From CAYRSS01 sp964426945 (GTDB lineage Bacteria; Planctomycetota; Phycisphaerae; UBA1845), in contig CAYRSS010000039.1 of assembly GCA_964426945.1 (NCBI GenBank), positions 1 to 39,919 of the forward strand: a stretch of 39,919 bases of DNA, given 5' to 3'. The stretch's first letter is position 1; every line of letters starts with the position of its first letter. The position numbers and the translations under genes are program-made. This document shows positions 26,158-32,699 of this stretch, in pieces. The notes below the pieces were generated by a model. That model was given only the letters and a program-made list of their open reading frames with translations. It searched no databases and was not told the DNA's origin.

Positions 26158-26186
26158 TTGACGCTGTCGCTGGCGCCAAGTATCGT
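26158..26186 (+). promoter_or_regulatory. sigma-70-type promoter of the small membrane protein-thiS-thiG run
   Basis: TTGACG (26158-26163), a 17-base spacer and TATCGT (26181-26186). The expected start is near 26193, leaving only about 12 bases before ATG 26205 or 30 before ATG 26223. No TPP riboswitch consensus is seen between it and thiS. Confidence 0.6.
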
Positions 26187-26204
26187 AGCGGCCGCGTCTC
26201 CCCC

Positions 26205-26519
26205 ATGCACGGACCCGCTTCGATGCTTGCACTGACCAGCGTCTGGCTTTCCCTCGGCACGTTCATCCTCGCGGCGGCGATGATCGTCCACCGGCCCCTG
26301 ATGACCGACACGACGATCCCCGTGGTGCTGTGGCTGGGGGCGCCGGGGTCCATCTGCCTCGCGGGGACGGTGCTGTGGGCCTACCGCAAGGAGGGGTGGG
26401 ACGATCCCGGCATCATCGCCCAGCGACGTCAGGCGAAGGTGGCCATCACGCTGGCGGTGCTGGCCGCGGGGATGGTATACGGGTTGATCATCGGCTCGCA
26501 CAAGTTCGTGCCGAATTGA
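26205..26519 (+). CDS. small membrane protein with three predicted spans
   Basis: 104 residues from ATG 26205, or 98 from ATG 26223. Three hydrophobic segments: LTSVWLSLGTFILAAAMIV near the start, VVLWLGAPGSICLAGTVLW in the middle, and VAITLAVLAAGMVYGLIIG at the end, separated by a charged loop (YRKEGWDDPGIIAQRRQAK). It is preceded by a good promoter and followed by thiS 67 bases later. No family recognised. Co-transcription with thiS and thiG is likely, but a link to thiamin synthesis or transport is unproven. Confidence 0.7.
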   Translation: MHGPASMLALTSVWLSLGTFILAAAMIVHRPLMTDTTIPVVLWLGAPGSICLAGTVLWAYRKEGWDDPGIIAQRRQAKVAITLAVLAAGMVYGLIIGSHKFVPN

Positions 26520-26539
26520 AGGTCCGCGGCCGCGGACCT
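26520..26539. repeat. 20-base perfect palindrome before thiS
   Basis: AGGTCCGCGGCCGCGGACCT is its own reverse complement and begins with the base after the stop codon of the preceding gene. As RNA it would form an eight-pair stem with a GGCC loop. No T-run follows, so termination is doubtful; an mRNA processing or stability element or a protein site is possible. Confidence 0.6.
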
Positions 26540-26586
26540 ACAATCCTCGGGTGCGGCGCGGTAGGTCGCCGCCGCCGGGGGAATCC

Positions 26587-26793
26587 ATGTCGATGCAGGC
26601 CGTCATCAACGGAAAGCCGCAGACCGTCGCCGAGGGTACGACGGTCGCCGCGCTCCTCGAGCGGCTCGAACTGGCCCCGATCCGCGTGGCGGTCGAGATC
26701 AACGAAGACCTCGTGCCGCGCCGGTCTTTCGAGGCGACGACCATCCGCCCCGGCGACCGCATCGAAATCGTCACTTTCGTCGGCGGTGGCTGA
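26587..26793 (+). CDS. thiS: sulfur carrier protein ThiS
   Basis: 68 residues ending in VGGG. ThiS is a ubiquitin-fold protein whose C-terminal Gly-Gly is adenylated and thiocarboxylated to give the sulfur of the thiamin thiazole. The pattern VINGKPQTVAEGTTVAALLE at the N-terminus, VAVEINEDLVPR in the middle and GDRIEIVTFVGGG at the end is characteristic. ATG 26587 is chosen because it gives the normal length; ATG 26593 is two codons later. thiG starts 33 bases downstream, the usual partner order. Confidence 0.92.
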   Translation: MSMQAVINGKPQTVAEGTTVAALLERLELAPIRVAVEINEDLVPRRSFEATTIRPGDRIEIVTFVGGG

Positions 26794-26826
26794 GGCTCTC
26801 CGCCCTCCCGCGCGACACGACAGGGC

Positions 26827-27660
26827 ATGCCTGTGATGAATGATCAGTACCGAGTCGGTTCCTTCTCGTTCACCTCGCGCCTCTTCGTCGGCACGGGCAA
26901 GTACGCCTCGCACGAAGTGATGAAGCGCTGCCTCGCGGCCTCGGGCTGCGAGGTGGTGACCGTGGCCGTCCGCCGCGACGTGATGACCGACGACGGCAAG
27001 GCGAAGACGGACAACATCCTCGACCACCTCGACCTGAAGCGCTACACCATCCTGCCCAACACTGCGGGCTGCTTCAGTGCGAAGGACGCCATCCGCTCTG
27101 CGCGGCTGAGCCGCGAACTGCTCGAAGGGTTGGGCAACGCCGGCGCCAAGTGGGTGAAGCTCGAGGTGCTGGCCGATCGCAAGACGCTGCTGCCCGACAC
27201 GGCGGGCACGCTCGAGGCGACGACGCAGCTCGTATCCGAAGGCTTCGAGGTGCTGGCGTACACCAACGATGATCCGATCGTCGCCCGCCGCCTGAAGGAC
27301 GCGGGGGCGACCAGCGTGATGCCGCTGGGCTCACCGATCGGCAGCGGCCAGGGCATTCTCAACCCCAACAACATCCGGATCTGTCTGGAGTATCTGAAGG
27401 AAGACGACCCGGCCTATCCGGTCATTGTCGACGCGGGCGTGGGTACGGCCTCCGACGTGGCGATCGCGATGGAGCTGGGGGCTGACGGCGTGCTGCTCAA
27501 CACGGGCATCGCCGGGGCAAAGGATGCGGAGCGGATGGCCAAGGCCATGGGCCACGCGATCGAGGCGGGGCGGCTGGCGTTCCAGGCGGGGCGGATCGGG
27601 CGGAAGCTGTACGCCACGGCCTCGTCGCCGGAGGCGGGCGTGATCGCCGCGGCGCGCTGA
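26827..27660 (+). CDS. thiG: thiazole synthase ThiG
   Basis: 277 residues, slightly longer than the usual 250-270. ThiG condenses deoxyxylulose 5-phosphate, dehydroglycine and the ThiS thiocarboxylate into the thiazole phosphate. SRLFVGTGKYAS near the N-terminus, VAVRRD, the Schiff-base lysine in KLEVLADRKTLLPD, MPLGSPIGSGQGILNP and VIVDAGVGTASDVAIAMELG are all present. The start could be ATG 26827 or ATG 26836. Enzymes that make dehydroglycine (ThiO or ThiH) and ThiF are not in the window. Confidence 0.96.
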   Translation: MPVMNDQYRVGSFSFTSRLFVGTGKYASHEVMKRCLAASGCEVVTVAVRRDVMTDDGKAKTDNILDHLDLKRYTILPNTAGCFSAKDAIRSARLSRELLEGLGNAGAKWVKLEVLADRKTLLPDTAGTLEATTQLVSEGFEVLAYTNDDPIVARRLKDAGATSVMPLGSPIGSGQGILNPNNIRICLEYLKEDDPAYPVIVDAGVGTASDVAIAMELGADGVLLNTGIAGAKDAERMAKAMGHAIEAGRLAFQAGRIGRKLYATASSPEAGVIAAAR

Positions 27661-27690
27661 GCAGGCCGACGGTCTCAACCGAAAAGAGAT

Positions 27691-27729
27691 GGGGCACGAA
27701 CCACGCCGGTCGGCGGTGGCTCGTGCCCC
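27691..27729. terminator. bidirectional terminator between thiG and the LolA-like gene
   Basis: GGGGCACGA (27691-27699) pairs with TCGTGCCCC (27721-27729), with further pairing of the inner CCACGCC with GGCGGTGG. TTGTCGTT follows on the plus strand, and TCTCTTTTC follows on the minus strand, so the minus-strand gene gets the better terminator. Confidence 0.75.
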
Positions 27730-27765
27730 TTGTCGTTCATCCGCAAAACTCGGGATCAGCCGCGA

Positions 27766-28488
27766 CTACGGGTGGCCGGCGGGCATGCCCTCGTTCTTGG
27801 TCATGTCCATGACCTGCACGCCTTCCGGCGCGGTGAACACGAAGCGCTCGGCCTTGATGTCCACGTTGGTCTTCACGTCGGTGTAGGTCGAGGTCATCAC
27901 GGCGTTGTTGCCGGTGTCGTAGCCGACCATCTTGACCATGATGCCGTTGTCCTTGCCGAAGAACATCTTGACGAGCGCGAGCTGCTCGCCGCTGGCCTTG
28001 GGCTTGACCTCGATGACGTGGCAGTCCTTGTCATCGATCTTCTCGGAGGGGAGCAGCTTGAGGTCGTTTTCCTTCTTCATCTGCTCGAACATCTTCTTGC
28101 CGCCCGGGCTGCCCTGGAAGTCGTCGGGCTTGGTCTTCATGGCCTGCTTCATCATGCCCATGTCCATGAGCATCCACTGAAACTCGCCGTCGACGATGCT
28201 CAGGATCGAGCTCTTCATCGGCTGGCCGCCCATCGCCTGCTCCATCTGAGCCTCGAGGCGGAACATCTCCTTGCCCTCCTTGGCGAGGAACTCGATGGTG
28301 CCGGTCATCTTCATCGACATGCCGCCCATCTGGGCGTCGGTGGCCATGTTGGCGGTGAGAGAGGTCAGCTTCGACCACTTCTCGATGATTTCCTTCTCGA
28401 CAGACTCAATCGTGTCTTCGGCGCGGACGGTGCTGCTGCACATCGCCAGGACGAACGCAGCCATGGTCAGACGGACAAAGTTCTTCAC
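27766..28488 (-). CDS. exported LolA-like protein
   Basis: 240 residues from GTG 28488, which follows AAAGGAA with suitable spacing; an upstream ATG at 28518 would sit before this site. The N-terminus is a signal peptide ending near STVRAED. The mature part shows the alternating strands of the LolA/LolB-like fold: LTSLTANMATDAQMGGMSMK, TGTIEFLAKEGKEMFRLEAQ, KSSILSIVDGEFQWMLMDMG and CHVIEVKPKASG. LolA carries lipoproteins across the periplasm; many planctomycete relatives are unassigned. The protein is rich in Met and Lys, and a good promoter lies upstream. Convergent with thiG across a shared terminator. Confidence 0.75.
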   Translation of the reverse strand: MKNFVRLTMAAFVLAMCSSTVRAEDTIESVEKEIIEKWSKLTSLTANMATDAQMGGMSMKMTGTIEFLAKEGKEMFRLEAQMEQAMGGQPMKSSILSIVDGEFQWMLMDMGMMKQAMKTKPDDFQGSPGGKKMFEQMKKENDLKLLPSEKIDDKDCHVIEVKPKASGEQLALVKMFFGKDNGIMVKMVGYDTGNNAVMTSTYTDVKTNVDIKAERFVFTAPEGVQVMDMTKNEGMPAGHP

Positions 28489-28554
28489 GCACGTTTCCTT
28501 TCTGCGAATAGGGAGCATGGCTCGCTGTCGAGCGTGGCTCTCGGGATGGCGAAA

Positions 28555-28576
28555 AGACGGGCCAGCCGGCCCGTCT
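28555..28576 (-). promoter_or_regulatory. stem-loop at the predicted 5' end of the LolA-like mRNA
   Basis: AGACGGGCC pairs perfectly over nine bases with GGCCCGTCT around a four-base loop, followed on the minus strand by TTTTC. It looks like an intrinsic terminator, but it begins about four bases after the predicted transcription start, so a 5' stem protecting the mRNA from decay is more plausible. Confidence 0.5.
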
Positions 28577-28586
28577 GAAGGCGAGC

Positions 28587-28615
28587 AGCATACCCGGGCG
28601 TGGGCGGCGTCGCAA
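28587..28615 (-). promoter_or_regulatory. sigma-70-type promoter of the LolA-like gene
   Basis: TTGCGA (28615-28610), a 17-base spacer and TATGCT (28592-28587) on the minus strand. The expected start is near 28580, giving a leader of about 92 bases. Confidence 0.6.
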
Positions 28616-28822
28616 ACCGTTCCATCGCGGCTTGCAGGATTTCACAACTTCCCGGCCGCGCCGCCGCCGCGGCGCCACGGAAATCGCTTTACCCCCATCC
28701 CGGCGAGGGCTAGACTCGCTCCCCCGGCGCGAGGGCGTCGCCGCAGGCGGTTGCCGCTCGGCGTTGCGGTCGGGCACCCGTTTGCAGGGGTGACATTTCG
28801 AGCCAAGGATGGGGCGGGCGGC
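28616..28822. other. rest of the divergent region between the LolA-like gene and recJ
   Basis: The gap from 28489 to 28822 is 334 bases. Its left half contains the LolA-like promoter and 5' stem-loop. In the remaining 207 bases I see no small gene or RNA and no convincing recJ promoter. Confidence 0.4.
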
Positions 28823-30547
28823 ATGGGCAAGCACTGGGTGATCCTGTCCGACGGAACGGATAGCAGCCCGGCCGCCCGCCGTTGGGGTGTTCCCCCGATC
28901 GTCGCCCGCCTCCTGCTCAATCGCGGACTCGAGGCCGACACCTCGGCCGCCTCCTTTCTCGCCCCGCAGCTCAAAGACCTGCATCCGCCCGAACTGCTCC
29001 CTGGCGCCGAAGCCGCCGCCCGGCTCATGGCCGAGGCGGTACGCCGTCGCCAGCGCATCGTGCTCTACGGCGACTACGACGTCGACGGCACCACCGGCAT
29101 CGCCATCCTCTGGCACGTCCTCACCGCCGCCGGCGCCGCGGTGGACTACTACGTGCCCCATCGCACGGAGGAGGGCTACGGCCTGAACCTCCAGGCGGTG
29201 CGCAAGCTGGTCGAGGATGGCGCGCAGCTCGTCGTCTCGGTCGACTGCGGCGTCTCGGCGCACGAGTCGGCAGAGTTCCTGCACGCGGCGGGCGTGCCGC
29301 TGATCATCACCGACCACCACACGCCGCCGGCGGTGCTGCCGCCCGCTGCGGCGATCGTTCATCCGTCGCTGCCCGGCTCGGCGTATCCCAATCCCGACCT
29401 GTGCGGCGCGGGGGTGGCGTTCAAGGTGGCGTGGGCGCTCGCGCGGCAGTTGAGCGGCTCCGACAAATCCACACCCGCGCTTCGCGACCTGCTGGTGATG
29501 CTGCTGCCGCTGGCGGCCTTGGGCACGATTGCCGACGTGGTGTCCCTGCTGGGCGAAAACCGCATTCTCGCCCGGCACGGCTTGGCGGCGCTGCGCCACA
29601 GCCGCTTTCCCGGTTTGCAGGCGCTGATCGACCGGTCGGGCCTCTCGGGCGGCAAGATCAGTTGCTACGACGTGGGGTTCAAGCTGGCGCCGCGGATCAA
29701 CGCGGCGGGGCGCATGGGCCACGCACGGCTGGCCGTCGAGCTGCTCACCTCCACCGATCCCGCCCGCTCGCGCGAGATCGCCGCGTACCTCGACGACCAC
29801 AACCGCACCCGCCAGACCACCGAGCGGCGCATCTTCGGCGAGGCCTGCGAGCGCATCGACCGCGAGCGGCTGGCCGGCGACGCCCGCCGGGCGATCGTCC
29901 TGGCGGCCGACGAGTGGCACGCCGGGGTCATCGGCATCGTCGCCTCGCGCCTGGTCGAGCGCTACGCCCGCCCGACGATCCTCATCAGCACGACCAACGG
30001 CGAGGGCCAGGGCTCCGGCCGGAGCATCCGCCATTTCGACTTGCACGCGGCCCTGTCGTCGTGCAGCGACCACCTCGTCGCCTACGGCGGCCACCGCATG
30101 GCCGCCGGCCTGCGCGTGGCCACCCCGCGCATCGCCGACTTCACCGAGGCGTTTGTGGCCGTGGCTAACAACCGGCTGAACGGCGACGACCTGGTGCCCA
30201 AGCTGCGGCTGGACGCGGAGGTGTCGCTGGCCGACCTGACCCTGCCCACGGCCGAGCTGCTGGCCGACCTGGGCCCCTTCGGCCCGGGCAACCCCCGCCC
30301 GAAGCTGGCCAGCGGCTGGCTCGACCTGGCCGACGAGCCGCGCTGCGTCGGCGACGGCACGCACCTCTTGGCGAGCTTCACCGAGCACGGCCGGCGAATC
30401 CGCGCGATCGGCTTCGGCCTGGCCCCGATGATCGAAGACCTCAAACACCGCCGCCGCTGCCGCGTGGCGTTCGAGCCAACGATCAACGAGTTCCAAGGGC
30501 GACGGACGGTGGAGATGCAGATGCTGGATATTCAGTTTGAGGGGTGA
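28823..30547 (+). CDS. recJ: single-stranded-DNA-specific exonuclease RecJ
   Basis: 574 residues, the usual size. RecJ degrades 5' single-stranded ends in recombination and mismatch repair. DHH-family motifs are intact: GDYDVDGTTG (83-92, metal-binding Asp residues), VSVDCGVSAHE (139-148) and ITDHHTPP (162-169). The C-terminal DHHA1 part has VAYGGHRMAAGLRV, and an OB-like domain closes the protein (VEMQMLDIQFEG). The start is ATG 28823; upstream in-frame codons exist but the family begins here (WVILSDGTDSSPAARRWGVP). It precedes the accessory island. Confidence 0.95.
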   Translation: MGKHWVILSDGTDSSPAARRWGVPPIVARLLLNRGLEADTSAASFLAPQLKDLHPPELLPGAEAAARLMAEAVRRRQRIVLYGDYDVDGTTGIAILWHVLTAAGAAVDYYVPHRTEEGYGLNLQAVRKLVEDGAQLVVSVDCGVSAHESAEFLHAAGVPLIITDHHTPPAVLPPAAAIVHPSLPGSAYPNPDLCGAGVAFKVAWALARQLSGSDKSTPALRDLLVMLLPLAALGTIADVVSLLGENRILARHGLAALRHSRFPGLQALIDRSGLSGGKISCYDVGFKLAPRINAAGRMGHARLAVELLTSTDPARSREIAAYLDDHNRTRQTTERRIFGEACERIDRERLAGDARRAIVLAADEWHAGVIGIVASRLVERYARPTILISTTNGEGQGSGRSIRHFDLHAALSSCSDHLVAYGGHRMAAGLRVATPRIADFTEAFVAVANNRLNGDDLVPKLRLDAEVSLADLTLPTAELLADLGPFGPGNPRPKLASGWLDLADEPRCVGDGTHLLASFTEHGRRIRAIGFGLAPMIEDLKHRRRCRVAFEPTINEFQGRRTVEMQMLDIQFEG

Positions 30548-30600
30548 GGGGGCAGCCAGCAGGGAGTTCTCCCCGCCCTCGGTTCAGTAGGGGCGGAATG

Positions 30601-30638
30601 TTGCCCGGTGTATGCGTGGTGAGTACGATACGGATATG
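30601..30638 (+). promoter_or_regulatory. promoter of the TIGR04255-like gene, leaderless geometry
   Basis: TTGCCC (30601-30606), a 17-base spacer and TACGAT (30624-30629), then six bases to ATG 30636. This is the same spacing as at recQ. No Shine-Dalgarno-like site precedes the ATG. It argues that the three-gene run is transcribed independently of recJ. Confidence 0.45.
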
Positions 30639-31373
30639 GCAGGCACTAGACATTATCCCAAAGCCCCGATTACGGAGGCTATCATCGACTTTAAGGTAGA
30701 ATTGCCCTCGCAGGTCGGGCTCCCTGAACTTCTTCGGGTTCAGGCCGGGGAGGAGGATACCTACCCCCTCGTCGAGCAGCGAAACGTTGCAGTTGGCCAG
30801 GTGCAGTTTGGCAAGGAAGTGATTACGACTGCGAGTTCAACTCCAAATGGGTACTGGTTTCGAAGTGCTGACGCTAAGCAGATCTATCAAGCAAGGCTTG
30901 ACGGATTCACCATGAGTCGCCTTGCCCCGTATCAGCGATGGGAGTCGTTCAGGGATGAGGCGCGGAGACTCTGGAACAAATACGCAGCGGTGGTTCAGGC
31001 TGAGAAGATCTCTCGGGTGGCCGTACGGTACATCAATCGCATCAACATCCCCCTTCCGCTTGGGGATTTCAGCGAGTACTTACGGACGGTGCCCGAAGTG
31101 TCCTCCGATCTTCCGCAAGGACTGTCAGGCTACATTATGCATCTTGCGATCCCACTTGAGGATATCAAGTGCCTATGCCTGCTCAACGAGGCTATCGTTT
31201 CCCCTTCTGCGCCCGAGACGGTTTCGGTGGTGCTCGATATCGACGTCTTTCGCACTGTGGAGTTGCCGACTGACCAAGCCGAGCTCTGGGATCTGGTCGA
31301 GGTTCTTCGAGAGCGTAAGAACTTGATCTTTGAGGCATGTATCACTGACAAAGCACGGGAGCTCTTCAGCTAA
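30636..31373 (+). CDS. TIGR04255 family-like protein of unknown function
   Basis: 245 residues from ATG 30636; an in-frame ATG at 30612 exists but lies inside the predicted promoter. The N-terminal motif YPKAPITEAIIDFKVE (7-22) is the hallmark I associate with TIGR04255, a sporadically distributed family of about 250 residues with no assigned biochemistry. Further blocks are YWFRSADAKQIYQARLDGF, VAVRYINRINIPLP and a final ELWDLVEVLRERKNLIFEACITDK. No signal peptide or membrane span. Its stop overlaps the next start by one base (TAATG), so translation is coupled to the small protein and through it to the PIN protein. Visibly lower GC than recJ suggests recent acquisition. Confidence 0.7.
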   Translation: MAGTRHYPKAPITEAIIDFKVELPSQVGLPELLRVQAGEEDTYPLVEQRNVAVGQVQFGKEVITTASSTPNGYWFRSADAKQIYQARLDGFTMSRLAPYQRWESFRDEARRLWNKYAAVVQAEKISRVAVRYINRINIPLPLGDFSEYLRTVPEVSSDLPQGLSGYIMHLAIPLEDIKCLCLLNEAIVSPSAPETVSVVLDIDVFRTVELPTDQAELWDLVEVLRERKNLIFEACITDKARELFS

Positions 31374-31675
31374 TGCCAACGGTCGCTCTCTCACCAGCGC
31401 CCCGCCCATCCACCGTGGGCGTGATACCGTACCCGTCTCATGGGTACGGCGCCGAGGCTGCTGAATTGCGCAAGCTTGCGCACGAGGTCACTTCGCACTT
31501 GGCCAAACGAGCTGCATATTCACTCGCACCGGTTGACGTTTCGGCGCGATACGCGCGAGCGCTGGCGTTACTCGACAAGTGGACAAGCGAGAACGCCGAA
31601 TTCGATGCGCGGGTGGATCCCCTGATCGAGAAAGCTCTGCGCGAGACCGCACCTCGCCATTTTCCGGAACCGTGA
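31373..31675 (+). CDS. small protein of unknown function between the TIGR04255-like and PIN genes
   Basis: 100 residues. The N-terminus is Pro-rich (ALSPAPRPSTVGVIPYP), then residues 26-90 look helical and charged: AAELRKLAHEVTSHLAKRAA, DVSARYARALALLDKW and RVDPLIEKALRET. No cysteine, signal or DNA-binding motif is recognised. Both ends are coupled: it starts in the stop of the previous gene (TAATG) and its stop overlaps the PIN start (TGATG). Size and place just before a PIN gene are what one expects of an antitoxin, but the fold does not look like a standard VapB. Confidence 0.7.
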   Translation: MPTVALSPAPRPSTVGVIPYPSHGYGAEAAELRKLAHEVTSHLAKRAAYSLAPVDVSARYARALALLDKWTSENAEFDARVDPLIEKALRETAPRHFPEP

Positions 31676-32154
31676 TGAGGCTTCTCCTAGACACCAATGT
31701 GCTTCGGCGACTTTGCCATCCGAACAGGCATGCGGATGTGCAGGCTTGGTACCGGGGTTGGGTCAACTACGGACACGCTGGTGGCGAAGTCGAGTTTGTG
31801 ATCTCTGCGATAGCGGACTATGAGTTGCGTCGTGGCTACATCTACAGACTCGATCAGAGCCATGATGCCCGCACATCGCTGGAGAATCTCGATGAGTTGT
31901 GCGAGGTATGGGACGTACAGCAGATCTCCGCAAGGAACTTCCGCGAAGCCGCACGCTTGTGGGCCGACGCTCGGCGAGGTGGGTACTCTACCGCGCCAGA
32001 GCATGACGTTGATTGGGACATCCTCATTGCGGCGCAGGCGAAGGAGATACCCGCTGTCGTGGTGACCAGCAACGAGAAACACTTGATCCGCTACAACGTC
32101 GACGCGCGAGACTGGAACAAGATCCCCGTTCCCGAAGACAGGCGCGATGCGTGA
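31675..32154 (+). CDS. PIN domain nuclease-like protein (VapC-type)
   Basis: 159 residues. PIN domains are metal-dependent RNases, often toxins. The expected acidic residues are present: D6 in LLLDTNVLRRL, E50 in AIADYELRRG, and D115 in DWDILIAAQAKE, followed by VVVTSNEKHL (128-137), the usual fourth block. The spacing fits an active enzyme. It starts within the stop of the small protein (TGATG). GC content is lower than in the flanking housekeeping genes. It may be the effector of the three-gene module, with the small protein as the likely inhibitor; that is inference. Confidence 0.85.
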   Translation: MRLLLDTNVLRRLCHPNRHADVQAWYRGWVNYGHAGGEVEFVISAIADYELRRGYIYRLDQSHDARTSLENLDELCEVWDVQQISARNFREAARLWADARRGGYSTAPEHDVDWDILIAAQAKEIPAVVVTSNEKHLIRYNVDARDWNKIPVPEDRRDA

Positions 32155-32248
32155 CTTCCACTTGATGTCCCAGGCGATCCGGTATAGGTGGAACGCTGAG
32201 GGCGCAAATCGCAGAACCCACCCTTCGCGGCCGCAGGGACAGCGGTCC

Positions 32249-32276
32249 TGAGAGCGAGAGCGCCCTCACGCTCTCA
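32249..32276. repeat. eight-base-pair hairpin at the end of the broken gene
   Basis: TGAGAGCG (32249-32256) pairs with CGCTCTCA (32269-32276) around a 12-base loop; the right arm overlaps the last codons of the minus-strand pseudogene. No T-run follows on either strand, so I do not call it a terminator. Confidence 0.35.
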
Positions 32277-32610
32277 CGATCGGGTAGTCACAGAACACCA
32301 CTTCGCCCGAGTCATACACACGAGCATGCGGTCTCATTGAGCCGTACTCCTCATAGTCGAACACCAATTGTGAAAAGCCGCTGAGGTGGAAGCCCTCACG
32401 GTCGACAGCGGATCTGATATCGCCGGCGAAACAGAGCACCAATTGCTCGTCGAGCTCAAGGATTAGCCGGCGTGGTCGCTGGATGCACCAAGTGAGATTG
32501 TGGTGATTGTCACGGGGCCGGCCGAACCAGCCATCGGGGAGAATGAGCCCAAGATGCCTTCGCGAGGCGGATCAGGCCACGAGCGAATCGACGAGAGAGG
32601 TTGGCGTCAT
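32266..32610 (-). pseudogene. small gene interrupted by an in-frame TGA
   Basis: Reading from ATG 32610 on the minus strand gives 12 codons (MTPTSLVDSLVA), then TGA at 32574-32572, then 101 further open codons in the same frame up to TGA at 32268. The downstream part is protein-like and not compositionally simple: HLGLILPDGWFGRP, NLTWCIQRPRRLILELDEQL, GFHLSGFSQLVFDYEEYG and VVFCDYPIVRA. No ATG, GTG or TTG lies shortly after the TGA. A gene broken by a single nonsense change fits best; a sequencing error or recoding are alternatives. I cannot name the family. It lies tail to tail with the PIN operon and 89 bases downstream of the Msr gene. Confidence 0.5.
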
Positions 32611-32699
32611 CGACTCAGGTTCCAAGATTCAACCCGAACACTGCCCAATCAGCCCGCGCAGTGGCCGGGGCATGCGATCCACGGGGCAGACTTGGCTCC

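Noticed and set aside
26520..26586. Possible TPP riboswitch before thiS
   Set aside because: The CUGAGA and ACCUGA core elements are absent and the gap is too short.
28406..30496. Long open frame on the minus strand opposite recJ
   Set aside because: recJ motifs on the plus strand are complete, and the reverse translation is low-complexity Arg/Gln/Ala-rich sequence.
32155..32265. Terminator after the PIN gene
   Set aside because: The nearby hairpin at 32249-32276 has no T-run and is 95 bases downstream.
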